A stretch of 64,000 nucleotides of DNA. It comes from Chryseobacterium oranimense (GTDB lineage: Bacteria; Bacteroidota; Bacteroidia; Flavobacteriales; Weeksellaceae). How positions within the stretch are numbered: the first letter of the stretch is position 1; every line of letters starts with the position of its first letter. This document shows positions 23,519 to 32,620 of this stretch, one piece after another. The position numbers and the translations under genes are program-made. The stretch covers positions 1,302,001 to 1,366,000 of the forward strand of contig NZ_FQWT01000001.1 in the NCBI RefSeq assembly GCF_900129755.1, given 5' to 3'. The notes under the pieces were generated by a model. That model ran no database searches. It had not been told where the DNA came from and worked only from the letters and a program-made list of their open reading frames with translations.

Positions 23519-24067
23519 ATGAATTACTCATACAAAGGTAAAATATTAATTTCCACACCTGACATTTCCGGCGATATTTTTTCGAGATCGGTGGTGTTGA
23601 TCGTTGAGCATAACGAAAGCGGTGCATTTGGTTTGATATTGAACAAGAAAAACGGCCAGATGAGTAGTAAGTTCAAAAACTTTTTTGATTTCAAAATAGA
23701 GGTCTATGACGGCGGTCCCGTCGAAAATGACAAGGTCTTTTTTATTGTTAAGAATAAAAAGGTGACTGAGGTCTATTCTGAGATTAACAAAGACTTTTAT
23801 ATCACAGAAGACATCGAAAGCATCATTAGCGCTGTCCTTAATAAGGAACTGAGCATCCATGATGTGAAAATCTTCTCAGGATACTCAGGATGGTCTGCCG
23901 AGCAGCTTGATAACGAGGTACAAAGAAAGATGTGGACTGTGGTGGATATCTACAATCTGGATTATACTCTTCCCAATGACCAGACGCTCTGGAAGTCGAT
24001 TATGCAGAACCTGGGCGGAGAATACCTGCTGTGGGCCAACTCACCTGAGGACATCTCTCTTAACTAA
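23519..24067 (+). CDS. yqgE: YqgE/AlgH-family protein
   Basis: 182 residues from ATG 23519 (MNYSYKGKILISTPDISGD). Family motifs are VLIVEHNESGAFGLILNKK, YDGGPVENDKVFFI and FSGYSGWSAEQLDNEV. YqgE proteins are compact alpha/beta proteins of uncertain function, linked in other bacteria to regulation. A perfect TAAATTTG -7 box (23508-23515) stands only three bases before the ATG, so the transcript may start at the start codon. The frame is open far upstream through the pdxH gene, but family alignment supports this start. Confidence 0.9.
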   Translation: MNYSYKGKILISTPDISGDIFSRSVVLIVEHNESGAFGLILNKKNGQMSSKFKNFFDFKIEVYDGGPVENDKVFFIVKNKKVTEVYSEINKDFYITEDIESIISAVLNKELSIHDVKIFSGYSGWSAEQLDNEVQRKMWTVVDIYNLDYTLPNDQTLWKSIMQNLGGEYLLWANSPEDISLN

Positions 24068-24173
24068 CTGAATTTCTATCTGATACGCTTTAAAAACATT
24101 AACAAATTTTAAGATTATGTTAACCAATTTTATAGAAAGAATTTCCGTTATTTGAAAAACCAAAATCACTGAA

Positions 24174-24755
24174 ATGAAAGGAATCAAACTACTTGCTTTA
24201 GGAGCCTTTTCCGCCTCATTTTTATCATTTACTCCCATCAACAAAAAATATATCGTTATTGATGCCGGACACGGCGGAAATGACATGGGAACGGTTTTTG
24301 AAAAATTCTCTGAAAAAGAGATCACCATTAATATCGCCAAACAGATCCAGAAACTGAATGAGAACCAGGATCAGTATGAAGTGGTATTAACAAGAGATTC
24401 GGATACTTATCCAAGCCTTCAGGAGAGAACTGATATGATCAACAAGCTGAATCCTGAAATGGTAATTTCCCTTCATATGAATAACAGCCCGCAAAAGGAA
24501 ACTCCCAAACAGGGCACTGAAGTATATATTCAGAATACTGAAAATTCAAAAAAACTTGCTGAAAAAATCTCCAAAAAATTTGATGTCCGCAAAATTGAAG
24601 AAAAAAATCTTCATATGCTGAGAGAAACAAAATCACCTGCAGTACTGGTAGAGCTTGGCTTCATCAACAATACTAAGGACAGGGAATATGTCACGAGTGA
24701 AAACGGACAGAAAGAAATCGCACAAAAATTCACAGAAATTATCCGTGAATATTAG
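24174..24755 (+). CDS. N-acetylmuramoyl-L-alanine amidase
   Basis: 193 residues: a signal-like N-terminus (KLLALGAFSASFLSF) and an Amidase_3 zinc domain. Zinc ligands are His33 in IDAGHGGND, a Glu in FSEKEITIN and the His of VISLHMNN. The catalytic Glu is in VLVELGFINN. It cleaves the bond between MurNAc and the stem peptide, for cell separation or wall turnover. It has only the catalytic core, shorter than AmiC-like enzymes. A terminator follows. Confidence 0.92.
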   Translation: MKGIKLLALGAFSASFLSFTPINKKYIVIDAGHGGNDMGTVFEKFSEKEITINIAKQIQKLNENQDQYEVVLTRDSDTYPSLQERTDMINKLNPEMVISLHMNNSPQKETPKQGTEVYIQNTENSKKLAEKISKKFDVRKIEEKNLHMLRETKSPAVLVELGFINNTKDREYVTSENGQKEIAQKFTEIIREY

Positions 24756-24787
24756 ATAAAGAAACAATTTCTGATTTAATCAGAATA

Positions 24788-24841
24788 AAACCCGGTAAAG
24801 GACTTGGGTACTTTGTTGTTTACCGGGTTTGTCAATTTTTT
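24788..24841 (+). terminator. Terminator after the amidase gene
   Basis: AAACCCGGTAAA (24788-24799 region) pairs with TTTACCGGGTTT (24819-24830), followed by GTCAA and a T run to 24841. It lies between convergent genes and probably serves both. Confidence 0.75.
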
Positions 24842-25651
24842 TTAAAAACTATTTTTCCAGCTTTCCACCATTTCTTTAAAACGGGAGCTTTCAAAAGTTT
24901 TATTTCTTATTTTACCTACAGAAAATATGCCTTTCTCGTCGGAGATCATCAGAATCTCTTCGGCTTTTTGTGATTCAAAGGCAATAATTTCATGTTCCTG
25001 AATATCTGCCAGGTTATTTTTATGTAAAAAAGTAACGAAGTTTTCCATTAAGGGAGAGATGTATGCTCCTTCGGACTGCTTTGGAACTTTAATAACGTTC
25101 CCTTCCAGAAATAAAAGGTTTCCGGAAGTGGTACGTGCGATCCGTTTGTTGGGATTCAGCAGGATCACATCATCCAGATCATTCTCTTCTGCATAAATAC
25201 TTCCGTAGATATTTTCCGGGCAATGAACCCTGATATTGCTCAACAGGTTATTATTGACATTGATTTCCTTGATGAGATCCATTTCTAACGGTCTGTGATG
25301 AACCGCAAGCACATCTTCCGATTCCGTTACTTCATAAAAATAGGATACAGAAGACTTTGAAACCGTTACTGCATCATCATTCCTGAAAACCTGAAAGTTG
25401 ATAATCCCGTTTTTTATTCCTTTACCATCGATAACATCTTTATGAAAAAGGGTCTGGAAAAACTCCAATGTATAGGTAAGCGGAATATTCAGCCTCATTT
25501 TCCTCATGGAAGCCATTAAGAAGAAATAGCATTCTTCATCCATGATCAGCTCACCATTTCTCACAAAGAAAGAAACCTTCACTGCGTCGCCCAAAAGAAA
25601 CGCTCTGTTCTTTACATTTAATCCGTCTGATGTAAAATATTGATTTTCCAA
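24842..25651 (-). CDS. Aminotransferase class IV-like protein lacking the PLP lysine
   Basis: 269 residues of fold-type IV (PabC/IlvE/D-amino-acid aminotransferase). The family C-terminal motif is visible as DVILLNPNKRIARTTSGNLLFLEGN. At the place where the PLP lysine is expected (K-x-x-N before the LL helix) the sequence is EINVNNNLLSN, with Asn. It may therefore not form the usual Schiff base, unless another Lys serves. No ATG is available; translation must start at TTG 25651. The partner metabolite (aminodeoxychorismate or an amino acid) cannot be told. It stands 78 bases after the START-like gene. Confidence 0.78.
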   Translation of the reverse strand: MENQYFTSDGLNVKNRAFLLGDAVKVSFFVRNGELIMDEECYFFLMASMRKMRLNIPLTYTLEFFQTLFHKDVIDGKGIKNGIINFQVFRNDDAVTVSKSSVSYFYEVTESEDVLAVHHRPLEMDLIKEINVNNNLLSNIRVHCPENIYGSIYAEENDLDDVILLNPNKRIARTTSGNLLFLEGNVIKVPKQSEGAYISPLMENFVTFLHKNNLADIQEHEIIAFESQKAEEILMISDEKGIFSVGKIRNKTFESSRFKEMVESWKNSF

Positions 25652-25728
25652 TTTTTGATGTGATTTATTTATAAAAAAATAATGAACGATAAATCGTTCA
25701 TCAGTTTTACCATGTCATAGTATCCGGC

Positions 25729-26115
25729 CTATGCCGCACCTAATTTTATTCTAAGGTTTTCTATAAGGTTTTCCCAATACAGTGCATTCTCCTGCTCGTC
25801 ACCTTCTTCACAGAAATCTGTAATATTCAGAGCCAGGTCTTCTGTAATATCATCTATTGTAATCGTCATTTCAAAGAAGTTTTTAGTCCCTTCATCTTCT
25901 TCCCATCTAAAACGTACGAAACCTTCCGGCTTATATCTAATCAAAGTGGCCTTTTCGGCAGGTCCTCCGCCCCAGCTAAAAAAGAAGTCATCGCCTTTTT
26001 CTGTTACCTCATCCGCAAACCATTCAGATAAACCCTCCGCCGTCGCCAGATATTCGTATAAAATCTCTGATAAACAATGCATTGGAAATTCGTAATGGAC
26101 TTTATGTTTCGCCAT
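25729..26115 (-). CDS. START-like/SRPBCC domain protein
   Basis: 128 residues from ATG 26115 (MAKHKVHYEFPM); a TTG nine codons upstream is less likely. The sequence follows the AHA1/SRPBCC helix-grip fold: EYLATAEGLSEWFADEVTEKGDDFFFSWGG, FVRFRWEEDEGTKNFFEMTIT, and a C-terminal helix ALYWENLIENLRIKL. Such proteins bind a hydrophobic ligand or a partner protein. It is common in Chryseobacterium-like genomes, but I know of no assigned function. Confidence 0.8.
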   Translation of the reverse strand: MAKHKVHYEFPMHCLSEILYEYLATAEGLSEWFADEVTEKGDDFFFSWGGGPAEKATLIRYKPEGFVRFRWEEDEGTKNFFEMTITIDDITEDLALNITDFCEEGDEQENALYWENLIENLRIKLGAA

Positions 26116-26270
26116 ATAATCTTTGTTTTTATCGTCCCGCAATATATAAATTAATTTTTTTATTACACTAAAAAGCGGTTATTTTTTTAAACAATCTTCA
26201 TGATATTTATCACAGATTTTAAATCTATATTGAATCTAATTTCAGAGCCTGAAACTACCATGCAACCCAT

Positions 26271-26294
26271 AAAAAAACTCCCCGTTAAGGAGAG
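26271..26294 (-). terminator. Terminator after the class III aminotransferase
   Basis: On the minus strand CTCTCC (26294-26289), loop TTAAC, GGGGAG (26283-26278), then seven T. It lies 10 bases beyond the stop codon. Confidence 0.8.
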
Positions 26295-26303
26295 ATTTTT
26301 TAT

Positions 26304-27485
26304 TTATTTTTCGTTTAAGACATCAAGAATAATCTGGCAACCTTGTCTGATTTCGTCCATAGAAATGGTAAGGGGCGGCGAGATTCTCATATACTCGTTT
26401 CTGTAGAGCTGCCAGAATACAATAAGACCTTTTTCCATGCATTTTTTAGCTGCTTCCAGGGTATATTCAGGTGTTCCCAGATTAACTGCAAGCATAAGCC
26501 CTTTTCCGTTGATATTTTTGATTTTGGGATGTACCAGAAGTTCCCTGAACAGCTTTTCCTTTTCAGCGGTTTCATCCATCAGCCCGCTTTCCAGGACTTC
26601 TTTCAAAGTAGCATAACTGGCTGCTGCAATCAGAGGATTCCCTCCGAATGTTGTAATATGTCCTAATTTAGGGGAATGCGACAATGTTTCCATAATTTCC
26701 CTGGAGCTCATAAAAGCACCCACAGGGACTCCGCCGCCCATTCCCTTCCCCATAACAAGGATATCAGGAACAATTCCGAAATGCTCGAAAGAGAATAATT
26801 TACCGGTTCTTCCAAAGCCGGGCTGGATTTCATCAAGGATCAGGAGTGCTCCTACTTCTTCACATCTTTTTTTAAGCTTAATTAAATAATCACCTTCCGG
26901 AACCAGGAATCCTGCAGCTCCCTGTATGGTTTCAAGAATTACGCAGGCGGTCTTATCCGTAATTTTATCCAGATCATTTTCGTTGTTGAATTCTATGAAG
27001 CTGACCATTGGCAGCAATGGGCGGAATTCTCTTTTATGGGTTTCATTACCGGATACACTCAGGGCTCCGTGGGTATTCCCGTGGTAAGAATTTTTAAAGG
27101 AAACAATTTCTTCTCTTCCTGTATACCGTTTGGCCAGCTTAAGGCTTCCATCGATCGCTTCTGCACCACTGTTAACCAGATAAGTAATTTCAAGCGGATC
27201 CGGAGTAGCTTCTGCCAGAAGTTTACATAATGCGATTGGTTTTTCCTGTGCATATTCCCCGTAAACCATTACATGGAGGTATTTTTCTGCCTGTTCTTTG
27301 ATGGCGCCCACCACTTTAGGATGTGAATGGCCTAAAGTATTGGCAGAAACGCCTGCTACAAAATCCAGATATCTTTTGCCGTCTGTTCCATAGATATAGC
27401 TCCCTTCTGCTTTTTCAACTTCAAAACCTGCTGCAAATTTTGTGGTCTGTGCCTGATATATAAAAAAGTCTTTATGCATTTCCAT
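26304..27485 (-). CDS. Class III aminotransferase (ornithine/acetylornithine type)
   Basis: About 393 residues from ATG 27485. A TAGCTTTG -7 box on the minus strand (27511-27504) overlaps the longer frame and rules out an earlier start. PLP motifs are GAEAIDGSLKLAKRYTGREEI, ILDEIQPGFGRTGKLF, and the active Lys in ILVMGKGMGGGVPVGAF. It transfers the amino group of an omega-amine such as ornithine or acetylornithine to 2-oxoglutarate. The aspartate aminotransferase family name is a loose label. Monocistronic, with its own terminator. Confidence 0.88.
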   Translation of the reverse strand: MEMHKDFFIYQAQTTKFAAGFEVEKAEGSYIYGTDGKRYLDFVAGVSANTLGHSHPKVVGAIKEQAEKYLHVMVYGEYAQEKPIALCKLLAEATPDPLEITYLVNSGAEAIDGSLKLAKRYTGREEIVSFKNSYHGNTHGALSVSGNETHKREFRPLLPMVSFIEFNNENDLDKITDKTACVILETIQGAAGFLVPEGDYLIKLKKRCEEVGALLILDEIQPGFGRTGKLFSFEHFGIVPDILVMGKGMGGGVPVGAFMSSREIMETLSHSPKLGHITTFGGNPLIAAASYATLKEVLESGLMDETAEKEKLFRELLVHPKIKNINGKGLMLAVNLGTPEYTLEAAKKCMEKGLIVFWQLYRNEYMRISPPLTISMDEIRQGCQIILDVLNEK

Positions 27486-27550
27486 TGTCTCGAAAATTTT
27501 AAGCAAAGCTAAAAAAGATTCAGCACATGCCGAAATTATCAGTCCTGAAT

Positions 27551-27580
27551 AAAAAATTGCCCTCAGAATTCTAAGGGCAA
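27551..27580 (-). terminator. Terminator of the secreted-protein operon
   Basis: On the minus strand TTGCCCT (27580-27574), loop with AGAATTCT, AGGGCAA (27563-27557), then a T run. It is 23 bases past the last stop of the three-gene operon. Confidence 0.85.
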
Positions 27581-27603
27581 TAGTATTAAAATCAATATCT
27601 TAT

Positions 27604-28380
27604 CTAAAGTACTTTTTCAACTGTTACGTAGCTATTGTTTATTACGTTATAGGCAGTTGTTCCCCCTACTTCAGAAATCGCCTCCAGTGTAATATATTGT
27701 CCCTGAACGGCATACACTGAAAAATCCAGGCTTATTTTTCTGACTGTACCGTCAAAATTCACAGCATTTTCCAAAAGTTGGAATCTCTTGGCATCGTTAA
27801 CGTATAAGCTTGCTCCTAATCTGCTGCTAAATGTACCTGCAGCACCTGTAAAGTTCAGGCTTACATTAATTCTGTATAAACCGCTCTGACGGATATAAAG
27901 CCTGTTCAGATCTGCCCCTGTTGTCGGAACATTTGTTTTAAGCTTTAACGGATCGGCTAAAAAGTTAGGCTTATCAATTAAGGAATTAATAGGAAGCATT
28001 ACAGCACCTGAAGTAGTATTCACGGGATTTATCGTAAATCTGGAAACATTATCAGATTCCACCTCAAAGGCTTTGCTCCACACAAGTCCGTCAAATACCA
28101 TTGCCTGACCTGTACTTTTCACAAATATGAGCATACCTCTTAAAACGTCTATCCTTGTGGCAGGAGCATTTATACCGGTATAGGGCAAGTCGGTGTCGGT
28201 TTCTACAGCGGGTAAACCAAAACCTTTAACTCCGGTCGCTTCATTTGTATTTGTTATGTACATCATTACCTGATCGTTACTGGTAGCATTAGAATCAGGG
28301 TTGGGTATGTTTGTAAAATTAACTTGCGCACTGTATATGTTTAATGCAAACAAGAACAGGCAGAATATATATTTTTTCAT
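27604..28380 (-). CDS. Secreted protein, probable jelly-roll C-terminal domain (third of three)
   Basis: 258 residues from ATG 28380, with a GTG directly upstream (28383) that overlaps the previous stop. Signal peptide MKKYIFCLFLFALNIYSAQ. The N-terminal part reads PDSNATSNDQVMMYITNTNEATGVKGFGLP and resembles a stalk. The C-terminal part has LYIRQSGLYRINVSLNFTGAAG and a YVTVEKVL end, the pattern of C1q/TNF-like beta sandwiches. It shares domain order with the two genes upstream and is co-translated with the second. Function unknown, surface or secreted. Confidence 0.7.
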   Translation of the reverse strand: MKKYIFCLFLFALNIYSAQVNFTNIPNPDSNATSNDQVMMYITNTNEATGVKGFGLPAVETDTDLPYTGINAPATRIDVLRGMLIFVKSTGQAMVFDGLVWSKAFEVESDNVSRFTINPVNTTSGAVMLPINSLIDKPNFLADPLKLKTNVPTTGADLNRLYIRQSGLYRINVSLNFTGAAGTFSSRLGASLYVNDAKRFQLLENAVNFDGTVRKISLDFSVYAVQGQYITLEAISEVGGTTAYNVINNSYVTVEKVL

Positions 28381-28382
28381 CA

Positions 28383-29210
28383 CTAATAGGTTTTAATTAA
28401 ACGTGCTCCAATATATGAGTTGATAGAACTGCTATCCGTTCCGTATGCAGCAAGAGATCCTCCGGACCCTCCGATAGTTGTTATCGTTGGAACAACTCTC
28501 AGTTCTGCACCGGCAGGTAAGGATATGGTCTGGGAGAAACTGGATGTTTTACTTCCCTGAGTATCAATGATAAATATTATAGAATAATTACTCTTGGTAA
28601 CAACAGTTTCCCAGGCCGAAGCCGGAGTATATTTAACCTGCAATGTCAGTTTAAATTCTGTAACACCTATCTGGGCTCCTACACTGCCCCCGGTAAAGCC
28701 AAGAGCTGCTGCTACGTCATACATCCCATTCTGTTTTATAGTTACCGAACTTGCATTTTTCAGAAGAAGGTTATCAACAAGAACCTGGCTTTTGTCATCC
28801 GGCGCAAGATACTGGGGAGATCCTAAGGAAAGGCATATTCCAAGACCAAAAGCCAGACATGGTATCGTAATTCCTGAAGAAATTCCCAACCTTGAACCTT
28901 TGGGCTGAAAGATTCCCTGTATTTGTCTTGCCGGGTTCCAGGCATAGCCATCGTATTTATAATACTGGTCATCGGCTTTGTTATAGATAAGCCCTCCTAC
29001 AAGATTAGGATAATCACTAAATAGATCCGTTGATGCAGCATCGTATTTAGGGAACGAAGTATAAATATTGGAATAAGGTAGTATCACCCCTCTTGTTCCA
29101 TCCTTTATTTTTAATATATTCTGATTGCTGGCAACATTGTCTCCAATCACTACTTGTGCATTTAAACCATATTGAAATAAAAGCACTAGAATTAACATTA
29201 TCTTTTTCAT
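28383..29210 (-). CDS. Secreted protein, probable jelly-roll C-terminal domain (second of three)
   Basis: 275 residues with signal peptide MKKIMLILVLLFQYGLNAQ. It has NQNILKIKDGTRGVILPYSNIYTSF, GGLIYNKADDQYYKYDGYAWNPAR, and a C-terminal domain with VTIKQNGMYDVAAALGFTGGSVG. The middle motif (GxIYN...YYKYDG.AW) is frequent in flavobacterial surface proteins that precede a C1q-like domain. Its stop is 2 bases from the ATG of the third gene, and its start is 1 base past the first gene's stop. Function unknown. Confidence 0.7.
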   Translation of the reverse strand: MKKIMLILVLLFQYGLNAQVVIGDNVASNQNILKIKDGTRGVILPYSNIYTSFPKYDAASTDLFSDYPNLVGGLIYNKADDQYYKYDGYAWNPARQIQGIFQPKGSRLGISSGITIPCLAFGLGICLSLGSPQYLAPDDKSQVLVDNLLLKNASSVTIKQNGMYDVAAALGFTGGSVGAQIGVTEFKLTLQVKYTPASAWETVVTKSNYSIIFIIDTQGSKTSSFSQTISLPAGAELRVVPTITTIGGSGGSLAAYGTDSSSINSYIGARLIKTY

Positions 29211-29211
29211 C

Positions 29212-30135
29212 TTATTGCATATTTATTTTTTCAACAATAATTTCTGATACCCCATTTCCTGTGGTATTCATTGAAAAAGACATTACATTCCCTCCAATGA
29301 CACCGGTACAAACCCCTGTTCCAATATTCTGGTTTCCGTAAAATCTAAGTCTTAAATTATCACCTGCCTCAAAACTTCCAACATAAGTAAGAACTAATGA
29401 CTGTCCCACATCAATGGCTGTAGGATTTAGACTTCCCAAGGATAATGCGCCGCTGGTAGAGCTGGTCGTATTATTGGTAATCGGCCGCCAGGTAGTAGGA
29501 GCTGCGGCAGTGCTTGTTTCCAGGTCAACCTTTGAGTAAAGATTAATTGTAACTCCCACGCATAAAGCCGGTGTTTTAACATCTATAGCACCGCTTTTGA
29601 AAGAAATTTTATACAAACCTCTTGTCTTGATATTAATGACATTACTTGTAGCCGATGCAAGGGAAACGTCTGACGAGATATCATTATAACTGGGGCTGGC
29701 AGTTGTAAAAGGAACATCCATGGCTCCTCCCCCGGTAGGACAAAGCCTGTTTACTCCACCACATCCCAATCCGCACGTTCCGCAGTCTGCCGTCACTACA
29801 GCACTTCTTATAAAACGCGCCATTTTGTTGTTTTTCAGAGCCGTTACAATAGGATCTGAGATTTTCCATGCTGTACCATCATTCTGAACAATACTTCCGG
29901 TTTCCCTGTTGAAAATAACAGAACCCTGGGTTCCGTTTCCTGTAGTACCGGTAGCAGACACAGGCAGCGCTGAAGCTGTGTTCGCCCTAGGCATCCTGGC
30001 TGCGTTGTCATCTTGTTTTACATGTAAAAGTGTTCTAGTGTCAGGTTGAAAACCGGGAGCTTTCGCAATCCCAACCTGTGCGATGACTCTTATAAAGCAA
30101 AAAATAAGAGCCAAGAGGAAATACTTGATTTTCAT
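29212..30135 (-). CDS. Secreted protein, probable jelly-roll C-terminal domain (first of three)
   Basis: 307 residues with signal peptide MKIKYFLLALIFCFIRVIAQ. The N-terminal part has DTRTLLHVKQDDNAARMPRA and GSVIFNRETGSIVQNDGTAWK; then a cysteine-rich insert CGTCGLGCGGVNRLCP (residues 115-130), and a sandwich domain with TRGLYKISFKSGAIDV and MNTTGNGVSEIIVEKINMQ. It leads a three-gene cassette of like-built proteins. The cysteine insert is unique to this member. Function unknown. Confidence 0.7.
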   Translation of the reverse strand: MKIKYFLLALIFCFIRVIAQVGIAKAPGFQPDTRTLLHVKQDDNAARMPRANTASALPVSATGTTGNGTQGSVIFNRETGSIVQNDGTAWKISDPIVTALKNNKMARFIRSAVVTADCGTCGLGCGGVNRLCPTGGGAMDVPFTTASPSYNDISSDVSLASATSNVINIKTRGLYKISFKSGAIDVKTPALCVGVTINLYSKVDLETSTAAAPTTWRPITNNTTSSTSGALSLGSLNPTAIDVGQSLVLTYVGSFEAGDNLRLRFYGNQNIGTGVCTGVIGGNVMSFSMNTTGNGVSEIIVEKINMQ

Positions 30136-30340
30136 TTCTAAATTTTTTTATCATTCTTGGTGTAATAAATTTAGAAATAATTCTAATTCAAAATCTATCA
30201 ACTGCTGAAAAATAATGTTAAATAAAAAATGAAATAACAGAAACGTAGATTTAAAGCGGGATTCAGATGATAACAAACCTGATTATCAAGCCAAAAAAAT
30301 CGTTTTTTTTACACTTTTTTAGTCATTTTTATGGCTTTTT

Positions 30341-30385
30341 AAAAATAATAATTCACCATTTACTACATGAAAAATGGTGAATTAT
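30341..30385 (-). terminator. Terminator after the OstA-like gene
   Basis: A 14-bp stem, ATAATTCACCATTT (30348-30361) with AAATGGTGAATTAT (30372-30385), followed on the minus strand by a T-rich stretch. It lies 25 bases past the OstA stop. Confidence 0.7.
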
Positions 30386-30409
30386 CGTTTTCTCTGAAAA
30401 AATATGATT

Positions 30410-32143
30410 TTATTTTCTTACCCTTTTAGGTTTTTTCGCTTCTTCTTTGGCTCTTTCTTTGTCTATCGCTTCCTGCGCCTGATTAAACAGCTCATTATCA
30501 GCAGAATACTTTATTTCTTCATAATTAGGGCTGTCAACAAGAATATCCTGCCATTTCCTGATCCGGTCTTTGGTATTCCAGTTAAAATCTGAGAATTTCC
30601 TTTTCTCAGGCTCTATCTTACTCATGGGATAGGTATCAGAGTTGGCCGCAATACTGCAGGATATGATTTGTAAAGTTCTTTGCTCAAATAAAGCTCCTAT
30701 AATCCCACAGGTTGAAAGAGTAATTCCAATTCTCTGAGGCTGTTTTGTTTCCTGGTCTACATCATCCACATAAACAATGGACTGCGCATTTCCTACGACT
30801 CTGGCTTCTTTAATATCATTATTCTCATAATATACTGTCATGAATTTTCCCTTTACCTGGTTAAATTCATCTTTGAGGTTTAATGAGTCTACTTTACTGA
30901 TAGCTAAGGCGTTTCCAATGACTTTAAGCGAATCTATATTTTCAGTTTTGGTATTAAAATATGCCTCAACTTTATCACCGGTTACCTGTTTCTCACCGCT
31001 CCAGAGAATGGGATGGGTATACATATGCATAATTCCGTCCGTTTCATTGAAAGCAATAGAATCTGCTCTTCCCTGTGCATTGGATTTATAGATTCTTGCT
31101 TTTCTGTAAGCTCTTAAAAAACTTTTCTTTACCGTTATGTCTGTTGGATCGGGTTTTTGATAGGACAGGATTTTTTCTGCAGCAAAATAAATGGAATCTT
31201 TTTCCATGATTTTAACGGCATACGGGCCTTTGGTCATCATGGCAGAATCTTTCTTCTGAAAAACTTCTCCGTAACCGCCTTTGATATATCTTTTTTCCAG
31301 AGGATCATCCAATGTAACGTTTCCGGTTGCTGTCCCGAATCCTGTTATATTATTGAAGTACATATCATCCCCTGTAAGAATTTTATCATTATAAAAAATC
31401 TTGGAATTCTTATTGAGGAAGGCTTCTTTCGAATCCATTTTATAAGTTCCTCTTTCAGTATAAATACGATTTTTAGGATTGGCCCGGTTGGTGATTGTTG
31501 TAGGTCCAAAGAACTCCGCCACCTTTGTATTCTGGTTTTGCTTGATGTTGGGACCTTCTATGATATAATCAGGATTATCAATTTTCACATTCCCGACAAA
31601 ATCTATCATTTTGGTATTGAGGAAATAGGTAGCAGATTTGGTATACATTACATTCTGCCCATCAGAAATTGTTCCTCCGGTATTGAAGTATGCCTGATTA
31701 GCCAACCTGTCATAGTACAGAATGTCTGTTTTAATGGTCTGCTTAGGATCGGTAAGAACCACATCTTTTTTGGCAACCCCTTTCTGGGTAACCCCGTTGT
31801 ACTCCATTTCATTAGCCGTGATCACGGAACCGTCTGCATTCTGAAGCTTTGCATTACCGATAGCTTTTACAAGACTCTGGTCATTGTAAAGGATTACCTC
31901 ATCAGCATAGAGAACTGATCCCTGATGCTCTATCTGAACATGCCCTACCATGTACTGGTTTCCCTCATACTTGGTATCTTTCCTGAATTCATCAGCATGA
32001 ATGATCTTTACCTTGTCTTCAGGTCTTACAGCAGGTGAAGCTTTTCCTTTATTTTGGATATAAGGATCCATCTGCGTGGTTTTATTGTCCTGTGCGGAGC
32101 TTAACGCAGAAATAAAAATTAACAGAAAAAGGATTATTCTCAT
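30410..32143 (-). CDS. OstA/LptA-like LPS transport protein
   Basis: 577 residues with signal peptide IILFLLIFISALSSAQ. Repeated LptA/OstA beta-jellyroll strands fill it (QYMVGHVQIEHQGSVLYADEVILYN, IGNAKLQNADGSVITANEMEYNG, KDVVLTDPKQTIKTDILYYDR). This is the large OstA_2 type of Bacteroidota, thought to bridge LPS across the periplasm. A basic, glutamine-poor tail AKEEAKKPKRVRK ends the protein. It begins 3 bases after the Fur-family regulator gene, so the two are in one operon. Confidence 0.85.
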   Translation of the reverse strand: MRIILFLLIFISALSSAQDNKTTQMDPYIQNKGKASPAVRPEDKVKIIHADEFRKDTKYEGNQYMVGHVQIEHQGSVLYADEVILYNDQSLVKAIGNAKLQNADGSVITANEMEYNGVTQKGVAKKDVVLTDPKQTIKTDILYYDRLANQAYFNTGGTISDGQNVMYTKSATYFLNTKMIDFVGNVKIDNPDYIIEGPNIKQNQNTKVAEFFGPTTITNRANPKNRIYTERGTYKMDSKEAFLNKNSKIFYNDKILTGDDMYFNNITGFGTATGNVTLDDPLEKRYIKGGYGEVFQKKDSAMMTKGPYAVKIMEKDSIYFAAEKILSYQKPDPTDITVKKSFLRAYRKARIYKSNAQGRADSIAFNETDGIMHMYTHPILWSGEKQVTGDKVEAYFNTKTENIDSLKVIGNALAISKVDSLNLKDEFNQVKGKFMTVYYENNDIKEARVVGNAQSIVYVDDVDQETKQPQRIGITLSTCGIIGALFEQRTLQIISCSIAANSDTYPMSKIEPEKRKFSDFNWNTKDRIRKWQDILVDSPNYEEIKYSADNELFNQAQEAIDKERAKEEAKKPKRVRK

Positions 32144-32146
32144 TGA

Positions 32147-32620
32147 TTAATCATTCTTGGTACCATAGAAATACAGCGAATGCGAATCAATATTTACGCC
32201 AAATGCTTCTTCAATTGCTTCTTTGATTCCCTGAATTCTCGGATCACAGAATTCGATAATTTCTTCAATTTCTTTATCCGAGTCTTTTTTGTAGATCACC
32301 AGGTGGTCATGCTGTTTGTCAAAATAAGACTTTTCATAAGATGAAGAGGTCAATGTTTTTTCTCCAAACTGATGCTTACGGATCAAGCCTGCATCAAGGA
32401 AAATTTCAATAGTGTTGTAAATAGTTGCTTTTGAAACATGATATTTCTTCTGCATCATAAGAAGGTAGAGATCATCCACATTGAAGTGATGATCCATACT
32501 GTAAATCTCTTCTAATATCGTATATCGTTCAGGTGTGTTTCTGAAACCCTTCTCTAAAAGGTAATTTCTTAAAACATCCTTGATCAAAGCAATATTCTTT
32601 TCTTTTTGTACTGTATCCAT
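32147..32620 (-). CDS. Fur-family transcriptional regulator without zinc cysteines
   Basis: 157 residues from ATG 32620. The winged helix is GFRNTPERYTILEEIYSM and the recognition part is VSKATIYNTIEIFLDAGLIRKH. Dimer-domain motifs HDHLVIY and HSLYFYG are present, but the CxxC structural zinc site of Fur is replaced by YKKDSDKE. Metal binding may rest on His/Asp/Glu only, as in some Bacteroidota Fur paralogues. It could respond to iron, zinc or peroxide. A TAAATTTG box (minus, 32643-32636) precedes it. It is 3 bases from the OstA-like gene. Confidence 0.82.
   Translation of the reverse strand: MDTVQKEKNIALIKDVLRNYLLEKGFRNTPERYTILEEIYSMDHHFNVDDLYLLMMQKKYHVSKATIYNTIEIFLDAGLIRKHQFGEKTLTSSSYEKSYFDKQHDHLVIYKKDSDKEIEEIIEFCDPRIQGIKEAIEEAFGVNIDSHSLYFYGTKND

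Noticed and set aside
30171-30186. TTAGAA-ATAA-TTCTAA palindrome before the secreted-protein operon
   Set aside because: Only 6 bp in a very AT-rich gap; likely chance without a regulator nearby.
31157-31918. Long open frame opposite the OstA-like gene
   Set aside because: Its composition (many Ile, Phe, His, Cys) is that of an antisense shadow, with no recognisable motif.
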